Shown here: one piece after another, positions 10,329 through 19,036 of the stretch
How the letters are laid out: each line of letters begins with the position of its first letter
How positions within the stretch are numbered: the stretch's first letter is position 1
From: Chara braunii
Lineage: Eukaryota > Streptophyta > Charophyceae > Charales > Characeae
Reading direction: 5' to 3'
Assembly: GCA_003427395.1 (NCBI GenBank)
Contig: BFEA01000571.1
Coordinates: forward strand, 768,860-795,586
DNA: 26,727 bases
The notes under the pieces: model-generated
The model's input: only the letters and a program-made list of their open reading frames with translations
Databases searched by the model: none
What the model was told of the DNA's origin: nothing
Position numbers and translations under genes: made by a program

Positions 10329-10412
10329 GTGTGTGTACGGGTGGGGGTGTGGGGGTGTGTGTGGGTGTGTGGGTGTGTGGGTGCGTGGGTGTGGGTGGGT
10401 GCATGGGTGCAA
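10329..10412 (+). repeat. GT/GGG-rich low-complexity tract, G-quadruplex-prone
   Basis: More than ten runs of three or more G are separated by one to five bases of GT or CGT type over 84 bases. This meets the usual sequence rule for a G-quadruplex on the + strand. It is followed by T-rich DNA (10440-10670) with repeated CCTCT(A/G)TCGTTTCTTT words. The open frames across it are artefacts of composition. Confidence 0.75.
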
Positions 10413-11770
10413 GGCCACCACTTTGCAGAACACATGCCTTGATGCTCGATTGTTTTATTTTTTTTTTCTTTTCTTTGTTGTTTCCTTTTTTCTTCCCTAT
10501 ATCGTTCCCTCTTTTTCTTTTTCGTTCCTTTCGACTCGTCGCCAAACTCACTTGACTCATGTCATTTCCTTTCTTTTTTTTCCTCTGTCGTTTCTTTTTT
10601 ATTTTCCTCTATCGTTATCGCTTTCTGTTTTTGTGCCGCTTTCTTTTTTTTTCCTCTATCGTTTCTTTGTGAGGAACAAGCCCTCAAGGGCCCTATCAGA
10701 CATCACATGTTCTAGGCTAAGGCCCCCTGCAAGCTGAGTGCCCGCCCTAAGTGAAGGCAGGCCTGAATATTCGTCAGAGACCAAAATTCGACCTTTTCAT
10801 ATGTGGGTATTTAGGCTCTCGCAGCACACAAGCTGGTTGGATAGACGTGTGAGCCTCACTAAGCTGTGTCATACAGTTGGCCCAGGCCTTGACAGTTGCG
10901 CCTGGGCACATACACACAAAGCAGGGCATACATTCGGAAACAGGCCGCCGGCCTTTGGAAAAGCAGTACTGCCTACGCACCGGCCTGGGAGCCCTGCACA
11001 GAGCACAGATGCAGCAAACAGCCCAAGTCCGGAGACTCAGGTCGTGCCCAACTGAAAACGGCCCAGACCTTCAACTATAGTCTCGGGCCTGGGCGCAGGG
11101 TCTGAGGCCCAACCGAAAGCTACAGGAAGCTTCCAGCCAGTCGACACGCTGCATCCAGGAGGCTGCCACTTCCATAAAAGAAGTGAGGCAGCCCAGTCCA
11201 GGCATTCTGGTCAGTGTTCGCAATGCGGAAGTGCTGTTGCGCTCTCGCTTGATGCTGCACTACTGCCAAAGGTGCTGACAGGGCGCGTAATGTTGAGGAG
11301 GGGCGCTGCAGGGCAGCGGGGCGCAGACAGCCATAGCCGGACTGTTGGGCGCCAGGGGGGTGCAGCAGGCGATCTGGTGATCTTCAGGGAAGGAGGCGAG
11401 TCTGGGGTAATCAAGGTCTAATTGAGGGTGACGAGATACATACCTGGTGCATGAAGAGAGGTCAGCTATGGAGTTGACAGTCATGTACATTGGTCTTCGA
11501 GAGTCGAAGTGAGCCTGTTGTGTGAACACAGCCGTAGGTAGGATAGTCGGGTAGAGTGGGCTGGGCGCTGGGCGCCAAACAGAGAGTAGCAACTTTGGAT
11601 TCTGTGTTGGTGTGGCCTACGGGCTTGGACATTGACTCATTACTTTATTGTATTTCTCTATATGGATGGTTTTCTCGGTGCATTTGTACTCTCTGCTTTG
11701 ACACGACTACTTGGACATCTGTGTGATTTCGCAACTTGGTTTTCCGTATATCGCTCACACTCATATTCCT
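10413..11770. other. T-rich tract followed by mixed GC DNA, no supported gene
   Basis: 10440-10670 is T/C-rich with a recurring TCCTCTATCGTTTCTTT word. 10680-11640 is GC-richer, with open frames of up to 110 codons that lack motifs. The best is on the minus strand at 11260-11592. Part of it (VFTQQAHFDSRRPMYMTVNS) looks protein-like and is followed on that strand by CAG-GTATGT, a good splice donor, so an exon relic is possible. It remains unassigned. Confidence 0.35.
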
Positions 11771-11773
11771 AGC

Positions 11774-11839
11774 ATCTTTTATTTTATATCGATGAATATT
11801 CTCTATTAATGAATCTTTTATTTTATATCGATTAATATT
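11774..11839 (+). repeat. 39-bp-offset direct duplication in AT-rich DNA
   Basis: ATCTTTTATTTTATATCGAT followed by (G/T)AATATT occurs at 11774 and at 11813. The copies are nearly identical and adjacent, indicating a local duplication. Confidence 0.7.
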
Positions 11840-12873
11840 TTATATTACAATTAAATCAATCAATTCTAAAAGATTATGTTATTTTTATAAATGAAACAAA
11901 AAATGAAAATACTATTAAAGTAAAGTTTTTGTTATTGTGAATGAGTGGGCTGAGCAAAAGGCGATTGAAGGCCAAATCATTCTAGTAAGACATGCCAATG
12001 ATTTGGTTGTTTCTTACAAGGCTGGAAGAGTTATTCAGGGCGCTCGAGGGTACCTGTTACAATAGCTCCAACCCCTGGGGTGAAGTCCCACTGCCCAAGT
12101 TTAAGTTTAGAAAACGCAACCGTGTGACACCATTTTGACATAAATAAATTCAAAACAAGAATTTCAAATTAGAAAACTGAAAAAAAAACTATAGAAACAA
12201 CTTTTCTCCTTATTTTTTATTAAGTAACTCGGAGAAATGAAACACGTCTGGCACAGTCGGAGTGAATGTCTCCGTGAAAAAATGGGACTTCCTGTGGTGA
12301 GGGGACAGGAGGTCACCATTCGTAAAATGGGCAAGGACAACATGGATGGCCAGACGCGTTCATTGCCCAAAGAAGAAAGAGAGTTCGATGCCAGAGAGTC
12401 AAACACAGCTGTCAGAGTTCCTCCGTTTCAACATAGCTGTCAGAACTCCTCCGTTTCATGGTGTAATGATGTCTAAGAAAACAAAAAATCAAAAGGCACA
12501 TAAGTTGAGAAATGTACCCTACCCTCGGTAGGGTAATTTTCTCAATGGAAAATGGTTTCCTGCCCAAACGGAAAGGGCCAAAGCATACAACAAAATGATT
12601 TCATGTCAAAGAAAAAATGTACAAAACGACCAAATCTAATAGGTTATTCTCCTGTATTTCGGTACCCTTAGATTCTCAATACATCAACGGCAGAGCTTCG
12701 TCCCACCATGCCACACGTGATAGAAAGCTCAGCGTTTAGAAAACTCAACTTCGAAGGTGGGACTTCACCCTTGGGTTTGCACATTGTGTCTGATCGAACT
12801 TGCATAGTCGTTAATACAAGTAGAGTAAATGACTTAGAATCTGGGTAATCCCACCAAATAACTTGAACACTCA
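11840..12873. other. AT-rich non-coding stretch with small repeats
   Basis: A 24-bp unit starting AGCTGTCAGA and ending CTCCGTTTCA is repeated at 12407 and 12435 with two differences. A 9-bp hairpin with a three-base loop (arms 12515-12523 and 12527-12535, TACCCTACC type) lies downstream. No gene is supported. Confidence 0.45.
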
Positions 12874-13257
12874 GGCCCTAGTTGCACTACTTGCCATACG
12901 CCAAGTTTGGCAAGTAGGCGCCTGGTTGCACTTACTCGCCAAACTTGGCGAATGCAAAATGTGTCAGACGGCTCGCCACACCATCGACACAAGTTGTGGA
13001 GAGTGAATTCGGTTTCCCCGCCTGTGCACGGCGGTTTGTGGAGGGTGGTCCTTGGACCTCTCCACAAAACAACTTTTTGGAGAGTACAGGGCTTCACGAG
13101 TCGACATCAATTAGACAAAAAAAATAACTTTTCTGTAGAAGAAATGTAGTGGCGAGTAAGTGCAACCAGGCTTCGAGTTCGACACGATTCTCAGTTTTTT
13201 CACTCTCCACGCGTCCGCCACGAAATGTGATGGATGGCGAGTAGTGCAACTAGGCCC
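12874..13257. mobile_element. ~384-bp MITE with nested inverted repeats
   Basis: The ends are inverted repeats of about 25 bp: CCTAGTTGCACTACT followed by (T/C)GCCA reads inward from 12877 and, reverse-complemented, from 13254. TCA flanks both sides (12871-12873 and 13258-13260) and may be a 3-bp target duplication. A second pair, CCTGGTTGCACTTACTCGCC at 12921-12940 and its exact complement at 13151-13170, lies inside and resembles the outer terminus. A further pair, CGCCAAGTTTGGC and its complement, lies near 12899-12952. The internal frames (about 87 codons at most) are not convincing genes. The family is unknown; 3-bp duplications are typical of PIF/Harbinger relatives. Confidence 0.75.
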
Positions 13258-13394
13258 TCAATGACATATATATTGAGCTCGTAATGGTACTTCACAATGA
13301 TCACAAACTGACACGAAGTTGTTCTTTATGCGACTATCAAAGGTTATTCAGATCTTTTCTCTATAGTTGTCGCTTTCTGTTTTCATGTCGTTTT

Positions 13395-13426
<32 letters not shown>

Positions 13427-13518
13427 GTACGTTATATTCGTCTCTCAAATCTTTCATCATCTTTCAAATTCTTTCAATTCATTTTTCACTACCTACCTAC
13501 CTTTACTCCTAAGGCTTA
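13258..13518. other. Spacer with a 27-base T run
   Basis: A T homopolymer at about 13398-13424 is preceded by T-rich words like those at 10440-10670 (GTCGCTTTCTGTTTT). No gene. Confidence 0.5.
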
Positions 13519-13553
13519 GGGCGTCGTTCGACACACCTCCGCGCGTCCTCGGG

Positions 13554-13645
13554 CTCCGAGGACGAATCCTCGGAGCAATTTTTGATTTTCGGAGGTGTCG
13601 TTCCACCTGTCCTCGGAGAAATGCCCTGAGGAAGAATCCTCGGGG
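13554..13645. repeat. Paired subterminal hairpins with TCCTCGG words
   Basis: Hairpin one has 9-bp perfect arms, CTCCGAGGA at 13554-13562 and TCCTCGGAG at 13567-13575, with the loop CGAA. Hairpin two has arms at 13624-13632 and 13637-13645 with one mismatch and the loop AGAA. A further CCTCGGAG lies at about 13611-13618 and a CCTCGGG just before hairpin one. Repeated subterminal words like these are common binding sites for transposition proteins. Confidence 0.75.
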
Positions 13646-14135
13646 CCGGCCAGTTTAATGAGATTATACACAGCCGCAAGAGGAATGTCCGGCCTCCGAT
13701 TTGGGATGTCCGTGTAGCAGTCGTGGTGGGCCAAAACGAGGACGGCGGGAAGACGTCACGGGCCCTTGGAAAATAAAACGCCAACGCGGGAAAATCCCCT
13801 TTCGAAATTCGAATTTGAATTTTGATGTTGCGGAGCGACGTGGTGGCGGCGCAGAGGCGGGTCGGCCAGGGGCCAGCCTACGCCGCGCAGGGTTTCGTTT
13901 GCCATCGCGTTGCGTATTTCAGCGGCGCCACACCGCCACTGCGTCAAGTGTGGTCGACGCGACGAAACGAAGACGACCGGTAGGCAGTCGCGTTCGCCAC
14001 GTGCAAGCGCCGCGGCGGTGGGTGGACACCAGCGGTGGTGGGTGGACGCTCCAATCGGAATGGCGTCGTTGGGCCGGGCTGTCTTCTTGACGTGGTTGCA
14101 GGCGTCTTCAACCGTGGCGGCATACGTGCACGGAG

Positions 14136-15507
14136 GTGGGCGGTGGTGGGCGTCGTTTTTTGTCTACGAGGGATGTGATGGACGGTTGCGATGGCGATGG
14201 ACCTGCTGTGCTGTCGACGACGGAGAAGACAGCACTCGCGGCGGCTGTGGTTGCCGTTGTCCGTCGTTTTCAAATCGAGAGTGCGGTCGGGCGCATGAAG
14301 GCAGCGCTTTCGAGGCGGCGGCAGAGGCTACTGCTGCAAAGGGTGTTGGACGCCCCGGACTGCATCAGCACATCCCAAGCCGTGGTTCAGCTGTGTGCTG
14401 CTATCGGGAGCAGTTTGCTTCCTCGGGCGACGCCACGTTGGTGGATGCGGCGGAGAGCTGGCGGGACTTGGGAGGATTTACAAGTTTACGATGACGCGAC
14501 AGAGGACTACTTCCGGGAAAAGCTCCGCATGTCGAGGAGAGTGTTCATGGAGATCAGCGAAGCATGTGCGCCTCATGTGCAGCGGCAGGTGACGTTTTAC
14601 AGGGAGCCACTACAGTCGGAGCAGATCGTCGCATACACGTTGTATAGGTGGGCCACAGGAGAGTCTTACGATAACAACACATCATCCTTCGGCGTGGGCA
14701 GGACTTCCAGAGTTCGAGCCGTGCGCGATGTGACAGCCGCCATTTTGAGGGTGTACGGGGAGAAGATATCGTGGCCGACGGGGGTGCGGAAACAAGTCGT
14801 CCTACGGGCTTTTCTGGACAAGGGCTTTCCAAATTGCCATGGCGCAGTGGACTGCACACACATCGAACGCGCCTAGCGAGAATTACTTCGATCGCAAGCA
14901 CCATTTTTTCGTCATTGCGCAGGTTGTGGTGGACCTAGATCTGCGCGTTCTTGATGTGTTCGTGGGATATCCAGGTAGCTGCCACAACATTAGGGTGATC
15001 CAACTGTCAAGTCTGTCGAGGCGCGCGGAAGAGGGATTGCTGTTTCGTAAGCCGCCTGTGACGCTGTCAGGAGGGGTGACGACGAACAGATACATCTTGG
15101 GCGACAACGGGTATCCTCCTTCTGAGTGGGTGGTGGTGCCGTACGGAGGAATCAATCAGCACCCGGACGAGGAAAGGTTCGACGCGAAACAGAAGGTCGC
15201 AAGAGGGGTCGTGGAGAGGGCGTTCGGGAGGTTGAAAGGGATGTGGAGGCTCTTCCTGCGGACGCACAAGACGAACCTCGAGAGTCTGCTGCAGCAGTTC
15301 ACGGCGGTATGCATTCTCCACAACATCCTGCTCCATGCAGGAATCGAGTTCGACGGGAATTTGTTGTGGGAGGTCGACGCGAACGGGGTGAGGCGGCGAG
15401 TGGACCTGGGGATTCATCGCCCCCCGCAGCCAGTGTCCATGTTGACTTCGACGCGCGAGGCTCATGCGCTCCGCAATGCACTGGCGCAGCGGATGAAACA
15501 TGTTTGA
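14136..15507 (+). pseudogene. HARBI1-like (DDE_Tnp_4) transposase, frameshifted
   Basis: This would cut and join transposon ends in the nucleus. The first part (14136-14876) gives 246 residues with a RWW-type N-terminal motif, a helical FREKLRMSRRVFMEI region and a block ending NCHGAVDCTHI, whose D (codon 14850-14852) is the first catalytic acid. The second part (14839-15507) is in another frame and picks up at APSENYFDRKHHFFVIAQVV. It carries the second D in GDNGYP (15103-15105) and the E in VVERAFGRLKG (15214-15216), giving DX36E, then the CILHNIL block typical of the family. The reading frame shifts between about 14863 and 14876, where family members carry several residues that are missing or scrambled here. 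Apart from this the core is intact, so inactivation is recent or is a sequencing error. The start could be 14136 or the ATG at 14172. Confidence 0.85.
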
Positions 15508-15800
15508 TCCACCCAGCCGCCTACCCGTTCGTCCCGTTGAAGTCGTGCCGTCGCAGTTGGATTCTTTTCAGGTGTTTGTTCTTCTATTCGACGACGCTGT
15601 ATAGGTCCAGTTTGTCGCGCAGCGGGAGTGCGACGGGATCGCTGATGTAGTACTCGTCCTCTGCGTTCGTCTTTTCGTATTTCGGCTCTTCATTGTCCTA
15701 GTGGCTAAGAAGTTTGTTTTCCCTCGCAATGACGTGCAGTCCTCGATGGATGCGGTCCTTGTTTGATGGGGGTTCGGGGGGGGGGGGGGGGGGGGGGGGG
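15508..15800. other. Transposon 3' flank ending in a G run
   Basis: No gene. The sequence ends in 25 consecutive G (15776-15800) directly against the N gap, an assembly break at a homopolymer. Confidence 0.6.
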
Positions 15801-16338
15801 NNNNNNNNNNNNNNNNNNNNNNNNNNNNNNNNNNNNNNNNNNNNNNNNNNNNNNNNNNNNNNNNNNNNNNNNNNNNNNNNNNNNNNNNNNNNNNNNNNNN
15901 NNNNNNNNNNNNNNNNNNNNNNNNNNNNNNNNNNNNNNNNNNNNNNNNNNNNNNNNNNNNNNNNNNNNNNNNNNNNNNNNNNNNNNNNNNNNNNNNNNNN
16001 NNNNNNNNNNNNNNNNNNNNNNNNNNNNNNNNNNNNNNNNNNNNNNNNNNNNNNNNNNNNNNNNNNNNNNNNNNNNNNNNNNNNNNNNNNNNNNNNNNNN
16101 NNNNNNNNNNNNNNNNNNNNNNNNNNNNNNNNNNNNNNNNNNNNNNNNNNNNNNNNNNNNNNNNNNNNNNNNNNNNNNNNNNNNNNNNNNNNNNNNNNNN
16201 NNNNNNNNNNNNNNNNNNNNNNNNNNNNNNNNNNNNNNNNNNNNNNNNNNNNNNNNNNNNNNNNNNNNNNNNNNNNNNNNNNNNNNNNNNNNNNNNNNNN
16301 NNNNNNNNNNNNNNNNNNNNNNNNNNNNNNNNNNNNNN
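15801..16338. other. Assembly gap, 538 N
   Basis: Unknown bases. The open frames that cross it are meaningless. A T run at 16372-16391 follows shortly after. Confidence 0.99.
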
Positions 16339-17170
16339 TCATCATGCAACCGTGCAACGAAGACACAATCATTTTTTTTTTTTTTTTTTTTAAGTTCACG
16401 GCGACGACAATGATGCCGCGACAGTTGAAATGGAAAAAACACGGCCTCATACACAAGAACATGCGGACGACAATGCGATGGACATTCACGCGTGCATCAT
16501 GTGATAAAACCACAAAGAAGACAACGACGACATGACTCCGTGCGCAATCTTTTGCATGCAAACACAAGACATGGAAAAAGCAACACACATTTCACTGAGT
16601 TCATATTACATAAAATCAATCGCATAGGCGACGATTCCCCCCTTTGTATGACTATCGACACTTCAATCGTTCCGCACTACACACCGACTGGTCCTGCCGT
16701 CTACGCATATTTCGGCGGATCAGTCCGCCGACCCAATTAACTTGCCCAAACCTCTCGCCCCGCGACCTCCGCAGCGTAGGTCGGGGGTTGCATTATGGGG
16801 GTGCATTGTGTTCGGGGGACGTGCTACATTGACACGAAACCTCTCGCCCCGCGACCTCCGCAGTGTAGCCGTCAGCGTCATCCCCTCCTCGGTGGACAGC
16901 GCCGCCTGCCGTTGTCGATCCACCTATCCTCGTCCCCTCCGCGCGAACACCTGCTGTGCCCACTACCATCAGCCCTCGCGAAACGAGTCCACGTTCGTCG
17001 CCCGACTAACCAGAACCCCGGCCACGGGTGTCAGGAAGGCCACACGGCCCCACTGAAAGCGTTGTGTGGTTGCTGGCAGAACCCGGGTTCATGAGAACAG
17101 TGTGCGTGATGTCCTGGCCACTCCCAGACCTCAAACCGCGGGTGTTAGGAAGACCATACGGCCCCTCCAT
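16339..17170. other. GC-rich flank with direct repeats, no supported gene
   Basis: A 27-bp unit beginning AAACCTCTCGCCCCGCGAC is repeated exactly at 16748-16774 and 16837-16863. A second unit of about 32 bp, with core GGGTGT(C/T)AGGAAG(G/A)CCA, occurs at about 17024-17055 and 17138-17169, and the second copy ends exactly where the LTR begins. Frames of up to 104 codons lack motifs. Confidence 0.5.
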
Positions 17171-17573
17171 TGTCGGGGCCGAAACCCTGATAAGGGTATC
17201 TGGTCGGTGTTTTTAAATGTCAGACGATGTCCGACTTAGTAAAGGGTTATTCGGGCTTCATAACTTGATGAGATGGGTTATCTGCCAAAAGTTCATTCAA
17301 ACCTAACCTATGACCGAAAAACAAAAACTTTTTAGAACCCTTATCCGGACGTCTGCAGCATCCGAGAGTAGTGGCAGTAACAAGACGTGCTTGCCTTGTT
17401 GAGACCGCAGAGGAATGTGTAGACATGGGAACGCTAAAGTTAGACCTAGTCTACCTGAAATAACAGCCGCGCGATTCAGGACCTACGTTCGCCGGGTATA
17501 CAACCACGGCATGGGGGTAGTAGGGAGAAGGGTCTTATTTCCCGGCCGCGGGGGTTGACACCGGGCCAGGGGA

Positions 17574-17580
17574 TTTATAA
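17574..17580 (+). promoter_or_regulatory. LTR TATA-like box
   Basis: TTTATAA lies 403 bases into LTR1 and, at exactly the same offset, in LTR2 (24846-24852), surrounded by GC-rich DNA. It is the best candidate for the element's promoter core; no start site can be read from sequence. Confidence 0.4.
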
Positions 17581-17713
17581 GCCGACGTAAAGGCCACGCG
17601 GCCAGTCAAGCATGTGGGGTCACAAGCAGGCGAGGCCTGTGGGGCCGCAGGTAGGCTGGGCCTGAGGCAGGAGGAGCCTGCAAGGCCACGGCATGGGGTT
17701 AGCGACTAGGCCA

Positions 17714-17759
17714 ACTCTTCTTATAGAAGAGTGGCTCCTATCACTGGCGTGATAGGAGC
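17714..17759. repeat. Two adjacent LTR hairpins
   Basis: Hairpin one: arms 17714-17721 and 17725-17732 (ACTCTTCT and AGAAGAGT), loop TAT. Hairpin two: arms 17734-17744 and 17749-17759, 11 bp, loop TGGC. Both are intact in LTR2. They lie about 135-180 bases after the TATA-like box, a place where they would be in the transcript leader. Confidence 0.75.
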
Positions 17760-17762
17760 TCG

Positions 17763-18086
17763 CCCAATAGGTTACACCACCAGACTACTACCCGACAGAT
17801 ACTGAAATCGAACCCGTCCACACACGCCTACCAGGCTAGCTCCCTTTGGAGCTGGCCATTGCCATTGCTGACGGCACGGCTAGATCCGGGCGTACGATCG
17901 TGGAAATCGCGCGACCAAGATCTAGCGCGCCGAGATTAGCATGGCCCCTGTGCAAGGATGACATGCATAAATCGAGAAATGGCCCAAATTAATTTTTTTG
18001 ATCCCCAAGGGGATCGAACTCGGGCCTGCATTTCACCAGTTGGGGGTGTCTCGCGATGTGACCGCTGGCCCAGGCCGGCGGGGGGG

Positions 18087-18121
<35 letters not shown>

Positions 18122-18560
18122 AAACGAGGCCGCCAAAAAGCAACAGAGGAAAAGAAAAGAGAGGATGGGGGCCACGGCCGTCCGCGCCGAAGGATAGAAA
18201 GGGTGGTGCAGTTGTCGTGGAGTGCGGAGTGTGTAGGGGCCAGCCAGCAGCCAGCCTGCTGCTAGCCAGTCGGCCAGCCAGCCAGCCGACAGGCGAGCGG
18301 CGACGGCCTGCTGAGCTGCTAGTAGTAAGGAGGGGCTGAGCCCCATACTCTTTATACGGGATTTGTGCTCTTATTATTTTTGTAGTAGGAGCCAACCCAA
18401 TAGGTTTACGTCTGAGACTGTCACCCTGGTGGTCTTGGGATCGAATTTGAACTAACCTTGGGCTTGCCCCTTTTGGAGCAGCCCGTTTCTTCCATATCAG
18501 ATGCGGTCGATTATGACCGTAAGATCGAGGAGATCGCGCGGTCAGAATCAGCCGCGCGGG
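17763..18560 (+). repeat. Diverged duplication inside the LTR (two ~165-bp modules)
   Basis: Modules 17763-17930 and 18396-18560 share an ordered set of blocks: CCCAATAGGTT, AGACT, ATCGAA, CCTTTTGGAGC-like, GATCG(T/A)GGA(A/G)ATCGCGCG, and a GCGCG-rich end. The same pair is present in LTR2. About 630 bases separate the module starts, so the duplication predates the element's insertion. Confidence 0.6.
18000..18072 (-). repeat. tRNA-like module, antisense in the LTR
   Basis: On the minus strand AGTTCGATCCC fits the RNA polymerase III B box (GGTTCGANNCC) apart from the first position, and is preceded by an anticodon-arm-like hairpin ACACC-CCCAACT-GGTGA and a spacer of nine bases. The + strand also forms GATCCCC-AA-GGGGATC at 18000-18015. 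The same module is in LTR2 near 25272-25344. It is likely a tRNA-derived (SINE-like) insertion carried by the LTR, not a functional tRNA. Confidence 0.35.
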
Positions 18561-18803
18561 GATCTGTTCTGCCCCGGCAAAAGCAACAGTGAAAAAAAAA
18601 AAAAAAAGGGACAAATCTATAACTACAGGTGGAGTGCCACTTGGCATAGTTAGAAGTGACAGGGGCTTTGGCCCCAGTGAAAACGGGCGACCATTTTCTG
18701 CAGTCAGGTAAGTTGGTTTTCTGTTTTTTATGTTTTTCTTTTTTTTATTTTCGTACATTTTCTCCATTTCGAGATTTCGTTCTTGTCTTTTCTTCTTGGG
18801 GCG

Positions 18804-18825
18804 CCCGTTCGTTCTGACGAACGGG
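18804..18825. repeat. 9-bp hairpin conserved between the LTRs
   Basis: Arms CCCGTTCGT (18804-18812) and ACGAACGGG (18817-18825) enclose TCTG. The same stem occurs in LTR2. Confidence 0.75.
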
Positions 18826-19036
18826 TTGCTACTGGGGGTAAGGCAAAGACGGATGCATCTACTGCTAGAATATGGAAAAATACTACTACAACTGCTACTA
18901 CTACTACGGGGGAAACAGAGGGCTTACCTGGCCAAGAATGGAAGCACCAGAGGGCGGCGCGGCAACCAACAGGTAAGACTCCAGTAGTGTACCCCGTGAC
19001 TGTTCGTTTTGTGGACAGGCTGCAAGACGACGCCTA

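Larger units (their letters stand above)
13519..15800 (+). mobile_element. PIF/Harbinger-type DNA transposon, 3' end lost in the gap
   Basis: The transposase gene at 14136-15507 defines the element. The proposed left end is GGGCGTCGTTCG at 13519, preceded by TTA (13516-13518), which fits the three-base TTA/TAA target preference of this superfamily and its G-rich termini. The matching right terminus was not found before the N gap at 15801 or in 16339-17170, so the right end is set at the gap only for convenience. Between the end and the gene are repeated TCCTCGG words in two hairpins. The second, Myb-like protein that autonomous members usually encode was not seen. Confidence 0.6.

Noticed and set aside
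11260-11592. Possible exon on the minus strand with a CAG-GTATGT donor
   Set aside because: A short protein-like patch and one splice-donor match, but no recognised domain, no second exon and no acceptor. Too weak to call a gene.
13910-14494. 194-codon frame overlapping the transposase start
   Set aside because: It is in another frame from the transposase, has R/G/A-rich composition from GC-rich DNA, and no Myb-like or other motif that would make it the second Harbinger protein.
15126-15650. 174-codon frame overlapping the transposase 3' half
   Set aside because: Shadow of the real frame, which carries the conserved GDNGYP and VVERAFGRLKG motifs.
15698-16588. Frames of 216-296 codons across the N gap
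   Set aside because: Most of their length is N and cannot be read.
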